From: Mesostigma viride
Taxonomy: Eukaryota > Streptophyta > Mesostigmatophyceae > Mesostigmatales > Mesostigmataceae
Direction: 5' to 3'
Assembly: GCA_009746045.1 (NCBI GenBank)
Contig: RPFO01000059.1
Location: 888,102 to 952,101 of the forward strand
DNA length: 64,000 nucleotides
Every line of letters starts with the position of its first letter. Within the stretch, counting starts at the first letter, position 1. Under the pieces are notes generated by a model, which saw nothing but the letters and a program-made list of their open reading frames with translations, was not told the DNA's origin and did no database searches. Both the position numbers and the translations under genes were made by a program. Shown piece after piece: positions 59,146-64,000 of this stretch.

Positions 59146-62106
59146 GTATGTACATGTGAGTGCCGTCGCCCCAAGCGTGCATGGTGTGTGTACGTGTGTG
59201 TGCAGTTGCCCCTTGCGTGCGCGGTGGATGTACGTGTGTGTGCAGCCGGCCCTTGCGTGCATGGTGGATGTACGTGTGTGTGCAGGCGTCCCTTGCGTGC
59301 GCGGTGTGTGTGTAAGTGTGCGTGCACTCGCCCCTTGCGTGCGCGGTGGATGTACGTGACAGTGTGTGCAGGCGTCCCTTGCGTGCGCGGTGTGTGTGTA
59401 AGTGTTCGTGCAGCCGGCCCTTGCGTGCGCGGTGGATGTACGTGCATGGTGTATGTACATGTGAGTGCAGCCGGCCCCTTGCGTGCATGGTGTATGTACA
59501 TGTGTGTGCAGCCGCCCCTTGCGTGCATGGTGTGTGTACGTGTGTGTGCAGCCGCCCCTTGCGTGCGCGGTGTGTGTACGTGTGTGTGCAGCCGCCCCTT
59601 GCATGCGCGGTGTATTTACACGTGTGTGCAGCCGCCCCTTGCGTGCATGGTGTATGTACATGTGAGTGCAGCCGGCCCCTTGCGTGCATGGTGTGTGTAC
59701 GTGTGTGTGCAGCCGCCCCTTGCGTGCGCGGTGTATGTACGTGTGTGTGCATGCCGGCCCTTGCGTGCATGGTGTGTGTACGTGTGTGTGCAGGCGTCCC
59801 TTGCGTGCGCGGTGTGTGTGTAAGTGTTCGTGCAGCCGGCCCTTGCGTGCGCGGTGGATGTACGTGCATGGTGTATGTACATGTGAGTGCAGCCGGCCCC
59901 TTGCGTGCATGGTGTATGTACATGTGTGTGCAGCCGCCCCTTGCGTGCATGGTGTGTGTACGTGTGTGTGCAGCCGCCCCTTGCGTGCGCGGTGTGTGTA
60001 CGTGTGTGTGCAGCCGCCCCTTGCATGCGCGGTGTATTTACACGTGTGTGCAGCCGCCCCTTGCGTGCGCGGTGGATGTACATGTGTGTGCAGCCGCCCC
60101 TTGCGTGCGCGGTGTGTGTACGTGTGTGTGCAGTTGCCCCTTGCGTGCGCGGTGGATGTACGTGTGTGTGCAGCCGCCCCTTGCGTGCGCGGTGTATGTA
60201 CGTGTGTGTGCAGCCGGCCCTTGCGTGCATGGTGTATGTACATGTGTGTGCAGTCGCCCCGTGCGTGCGCAGTGGATGTACGTGTGTGGGTAGCCGTCCC
60301 TTGCGTGCGCGGTGGATCTACGTGCGCGGTGTGTGTACGTGTGAGTGCAGCCGGCCCCTTGCGTGCATGGTGTATGTACATGTGTGTGCAGCCGCCCCTT
60401 CCGTGCATGGTGTATGTACGTGTGTGTGCATGCAGCCGGCCCCTTGCGTGCATGGTGTATGTACACGTGAGTGCAGCCGGCCCTTGCGTGCGCGGTGTGT
60501 GTAAGTGTGCGTGCAGTCGCTCCTTGCGTGCATGGTGTGTGTACGTGTGTGTGCAGCCGCCCATTGAGTGCGCGGTGTGTGTAAGTGTGCCTGCAGTCGC
60601 TCCTTGCGTGCATGGTGTGTGTACATGTGTGTGCAGCCGCCCCTTCCGTGCATGGTGTGTGTACGTGTGTGTGCAGCTGGCCCTTGCGTGCGCGGTGTAT
60701 GTACGTTTGTGTGCAGCCGTCCCTTCCGTGCATGGTTAGTGTACATGTGTGTGCAGCCGCCCCTTGCGTGCATGGTGTATGTACATGTGTGTGCAGTCGA
60801 CCCGTGCGTGCGCAGTGGATGTACGTGTGTGGGTAGCCGTCCCTTGCGTGCGCGGTGGATCTACGTGCGCGGTGTATGTACATGTGTGTGCAGCCGCCCC
60901 TTGCGTGCATGGTGTGTGTACATGTGAGTGCAGCCGGCCCTTGCGTGCGCGGTGTATGTACGTGTGAGTGCAGTCGCTCCTTGCGTGCGCGGTGTGTGTG
61001 TAAGTGTGCGTGCACTCGCCCCTTGCGTGCATGGTGTATGTACACGTGTGTGCAGCCGCCCCTTGCGTGCATGGTGTATGTACATGTGAGTGCAGCCGGC
61101 CCCTTGCGTGCGCGGTGGATGTACATGTGTGTGCAGCCGCCCCTTGCGTGCGCGGTGTGTGTACGTGTGTGTGCAGTTGCCCCTTGCGTGCGCGGTGGAT
61201 GTACGTGTGTGTGCAGCCGCCCCTTGCGTGCGCGGTGTATGTACGTGTGTGTGCAGCCGGCCCTTGCGTGCATGGTGTATGTACATGTGTGTGCAGTCGC
61301 CCCGTGCGTGCGCAGTGGATGTACGTGTGTGGGTAGCCGTCCCTTGCGTGCGCGGTGGATCTACGTGCGCGGTGTGTGTACGTGTGAGTGCAGCCGGCCC
61401 CTTGCGTGCATGGTGTATGTACATGTGTGTGCAGCCGCCCCTTCCGTGCATGGTGTGTGTACGTGTGTGTGCATGCAGCCGGCCCCTTGCGTGCATGGTG
61501 TATGTACATGTGTGTGCATGCCGGCCCTTGCGTGCATGGTGTGTGTACGTGTGTGTGCAGCCGCCCCTTGCGTGCGCGGTGGATGTACGTGTGTGTGCAG
61601 CCGCCCCTTGCGTGCATGGTGTGTGTACGTGTGTGTGCAGTTGCCCCTTGCGTGCATGGTGTGTGTACGTGTGTGTGCAGCCGCCCCTTGCGTGCGCGGT
61701 GTATGTACGTGTGTGTGCAGTCGCTCCTTGCGTGCATGGTGTGTGTACGTGTGTGTGCATGCCGGCCCTTGCGTGCATGGTGTGTGTACGTGTGTGTGCA
61801 GCCGCCCCTTGCGTGCGCGGTGGATGTACGTGTGTGTGCAGCCGCCCCTTGCGTGCATGGTGTATGTACACGTGTGTGCAGCCGCCCCTTGCGTGCATGG
61901 TGTATGTACATGTGAGTGCAGCCGGCCCCTTGCGTGCGCGGTGGATGTACATGTGTGTGCAGCCGCCCCTTGCGTGCGCGGTGTGTGTACGTGTGTGTGC
62001 AGTTGCCCCTTGCGTGCGCGGTGGATGTACGTGTGTGTGCAGCCGCCCCTTGCGTGCGCGGTGTATGTACGTGTGTGTGCAGCCGGCCCTTGCGTGCATG
62101 GTGTAT
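59146..62106. repeat. 40-bp satellite array, right part
   Basis: Continuation of the same array, about 74 monomers, starting with GTATG as the right target-site duplication (59146-59150). The opening monomers (GTGCCGTCGCCCCAAGCG) match those near 55650. Multi-monomer blocks are shared with the left part and repeated within the right part (for example 60240-60350 and 61290-61400). Confidence 0.95.
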
Positions 62107-62420
62107 TTTGTGAGCTCACGCTCGTTCTTCTATGACCTGCGGAAGTCTCAAAGGGGAGGGGAGGCCGCAGTAGACAGGTCTGACTTGGTAGCCAGTACTA
62201 GGGGGGGGGGTACGGTGATGTGGGGGGGGGGGTACCGGGGACGGTACTGCGGACCGGGTCCAATTTGTTTTGTGGACCGGGGGCAGTCCTGTGGACCGGG
62301 GGCGGCGCGGCGCCACTGGCCTGTTGGTCAGTGGGCTGGCGTCCGCCACCCCACCTACGACTAGGTAGACGGTGGATACTTAGGGTTGTGGCGGGGCAAC
62401 AACCACTCCTCTTTGCAGCT
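62107..62420 (+). repeat. Long direct repeat R1, copy 1
   Basis: About 314 bp, from TTTGTGAGCTCACGCTCGTT to CTCCTCTTTGCAGCT, abutting the end of the satellite. Copy 2 is at 63572-63885 with a few indels, mainly in G runs. It starts TGAGCTC and ends TTTGCA if trimmed, so a solo-LTR or TRIM origin is possible but unproven. Confidence 0.85.
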
Positions 62421-63366
62421 GTGTCGACGGCCCACTGACGGCGTGTGTGCACTGCTATGGCGGTGCCGAATGTAAATCACAGCTACCGGCCTCCGAATTT
62501 CAATTCGGGGGCCTGGATAATTTAAGGTTATGACGGCTGCGCGACGGGGGTCGGCAGCACCCCAAGAAACTGCCATTCGAAGTGCGGGCGGTAGCTGCCA
62601 GTGCCAGATTGTTTTATTTTTGCCCGCCCGTTGTACTCGCCACCCCGAGCTCGCGGGAGGGGTCTGGATAGACGCGGGAGTGACTCTTGATCGGACAGCT
62701 AAGGCGGGGCAATAGTGGTGCTCGGGTGGTAACAGCTACAGGCGGAGGGGAATTACGTCCCAGGCAAGTTTCGTTGTGGATCACGTGCGCTGGGCCTGGC
62801 TAATGAATATCGTCAAGAATAGTGCATGAGCGCGCTATACGAGCATGGGAAGAAGGGGGAATCGAGCCCCCAGGCCAGCGCAGGAGCGGGAGGGCTGCAG
62901 CCCCAGCGCCAGGGGGGCAGCATCCTAAACAGCCTAACATTTCTTCGTATTAAGTGAGGCGACAGCGGCCGGCGGCCAGGGCGGAATGGCGGGGTCGTTG
63001 CCGCGTAATTTAAGCGGGGACGAGTTGTTGGGACTGGCGGTGCACAGCGGGGAAGGGGAAGGATGTTAGGGCGGGGCGATAGCGGATCCCAGACGCAGCT
63101 GCGTCATTGGGGTGCCGGGGGTGCTATGCCTGTGAAGAAAGGTGTACAAAGAATCGCCGAACCCGCAGGGGCGGCTGCCGAGGGCAGTGCCCACATGGGT
63201 GAGAACCCCCCCCATAGTGGGGGGTCCCTACGGGGATACGATTGGCTTCCCTCTTGTATTGCCGCCTGGTTTAATGGAAGCACTGGTAGCGGCAGGGGAC
63301 AAGGGGGGCGACGAGAAGTCTGGGCCATACGACAGCTTGCGGCCAAGTGGCCAGGTAGTGGGTGCG
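62421..63366. other. No recognisable gene between direct repeats
   Basis: A perfect short hairpin CCGAATT-TC-AATTCGG lies near 62495. Open frames of up to 116 codons at 63063-63453 show no domain. Confidence 0.4.
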
Positions 63367-63456
63367 GGATGTTACAAAGCCCAGGTCCTCTTGACTGGCC
63401 CAGGTCCTTATGACTGGTATGATGTTTCGGCCCCTGTTGTGTGGCCTAGTTAGCTT
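63367..63456 (+). repeat. Direct repeat R2, copy 1
   Basis: About 90 bp beginning GGATGTTACAAAGCCCAGGT. Copy 2 starts at about 63911 and runs to the window end, giving a spacing of about 544 bp. Confidence 0.85.
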
Positions 63457-63571
63457 AGAAACTGCAGATTCTTAGGTTAGCTAATGGCTTGGACGTGTGC
63501 CTAACACGCATTTGTAATAAACATGTTTCTCTGGCAGCCCCTCACTCCAATGGAACTAAAGCAGCAATTGG

Positions 63572-63885
63572 ATTTTGTGAGCTCACGCTCGTTCTATCTA
63601 TGACCTGCGGAAGTCTCAAAGGGGGAGGGGAGGCCGCAGTAGACAGGTCTGACTTGGTAGCCAGTACTAGGGGGGGGGGTACGGTGATGTGGGGGGGGGT
63701 ACCGGGGACGGTACTGCGGACCGGGTCCAATTTGTTTTGTGGACCGGGGGCAGTCCTGTGGACCGGGGCGGCGCGGCGCCACTGGCCTGTTGGTCAGTGG
63801 GCTGGCGTCCGCCACCCCACTACGACTAGGTAGACGGTGGATACTTAGGGTTGTGGCGGGGCAACAACCACTCCTCTTTGCAGCT
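63572..63885 (+). repeat. Long direct repeat R1, copy 2
   Basis: Nearly identical to 62107-62420. It lies between the two R2 copies, so R2-R1-R2 may be the start of a tandem array with a unit of about 544 bp. Confidence 0.85.
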
Positions 63886-63910
63886 CCCACCCACCCACCC
63901 TTGCTGCCAT

Positions 63911-64000
63911 GAGGATGTTACAAAGCCCAGGTCCTCTTGACTGGCCCAGGTCCTTATGACTGGTATGATGTTTCGGCCCCTGTTGTGTGGCCTAGTTAGC
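63911..64000 (+). repeat. Direct repeat R2, copy 2, cut by the window edge
   Basis: Matches 63367-63456 base for base as far as can be read; the window ends inside or at the end of the copy. Confidence 0.85.

Noticed and set aside
53299-62119. Very long open frames (hundreds of codons, both strands) rich in Cys/Val or His/Thr across the 40-bp satellite
   Set aside because: The unit length is not a multiple of three and the monomer has few stops, so all frames stay open together; composition is purely repeat-derived and an LTR element interrupts the array. No evidence of expression or domain.
62107-63885. R1 pair as a confirmed LTR retrotransposon (TRIM)
   Set aside because: No target-site duplication, primer-binding site or polypurine tract could be placed at the repeat edges; kept only as direct repeats.

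Overview
This is a eukaryotic nuclear window, most likely from a green-lineage alga. The split genes use GT-AG introns, exons are richer in GC than the surrounding DNA, and simple repeats, LINE/SINE debris and satellite arrays are very abundant. I cannot name the species. The green-alga assignment is inference from gene content (NTAN1 and LIG4 together with a cysteine-rich LRR F-box protein) and overall style.

Three protein-coding genes are supported. (1) An intronless F-box/LRR protein, 9903-11324 (+). (2) A protein N-terminal asparagine amidohydrolase (NTAN1), split into at least seven exons on the minus strand, 31954 down to 23163. (3) DNA ligase IV (LIG4), split into about fifteen exons on the plus strand, 33883-47975. 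NTAN1 and LIG4 are divergent, with about 1.9 kb between them that holds a Tc1/mariner-like MITE. Both genes were assembled by matching consecutive exons with compatible splice phases to the order of the known protein families. Their introns are filled with tandem repeats: a 46-bp satellite and two tetranucleotide arrays in NTAN1 intron 2, and 9-, 26-, 50- and 54-bp minisatellites in LIG4 introns. The encoded functions (an N-degron deamidase, a non-homologous end-joining ligase, a putative ubiquitin-ligase adaptor) are not obviously linked.

Layout: 0.3-1.5 kb compound tetranucleotide array; 1.5-9.9 kb no recognisable gene, one LINE RT fragment, SINE-like copies and an (ACTG)n array; 9.9-11.3 kb F-box/LRR gene; 15-17 kb nested SINE-like copies and an ORF1-only LINE-like element; 20.5-21.7 kb LINE RT pseudogene interrupted by a SINE-like insertion with target-site duplication; 23-32 kb NTAN1; 33.9-48 kb LIG4; 48-50.5 kb SINE and LINE debris and a (GAATT)n array; 53-62 kb a 40-bp satellite array split by a complete gag-only LTR retrotransposon (56247-59145) with a 5-bp target-site duplication; 62-64 kb long direct repeats running off the window end.

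The most interesting pattern is a set of short SINE-like repeats. Their 3' ends are a small hairpin followed by a short tandem tail, (TTAA)n, (GAAT)n or (GAATT)n. Several large microsatellites of the window begin exactly at such tails, so retroposition may be seeding tandem arrays here.
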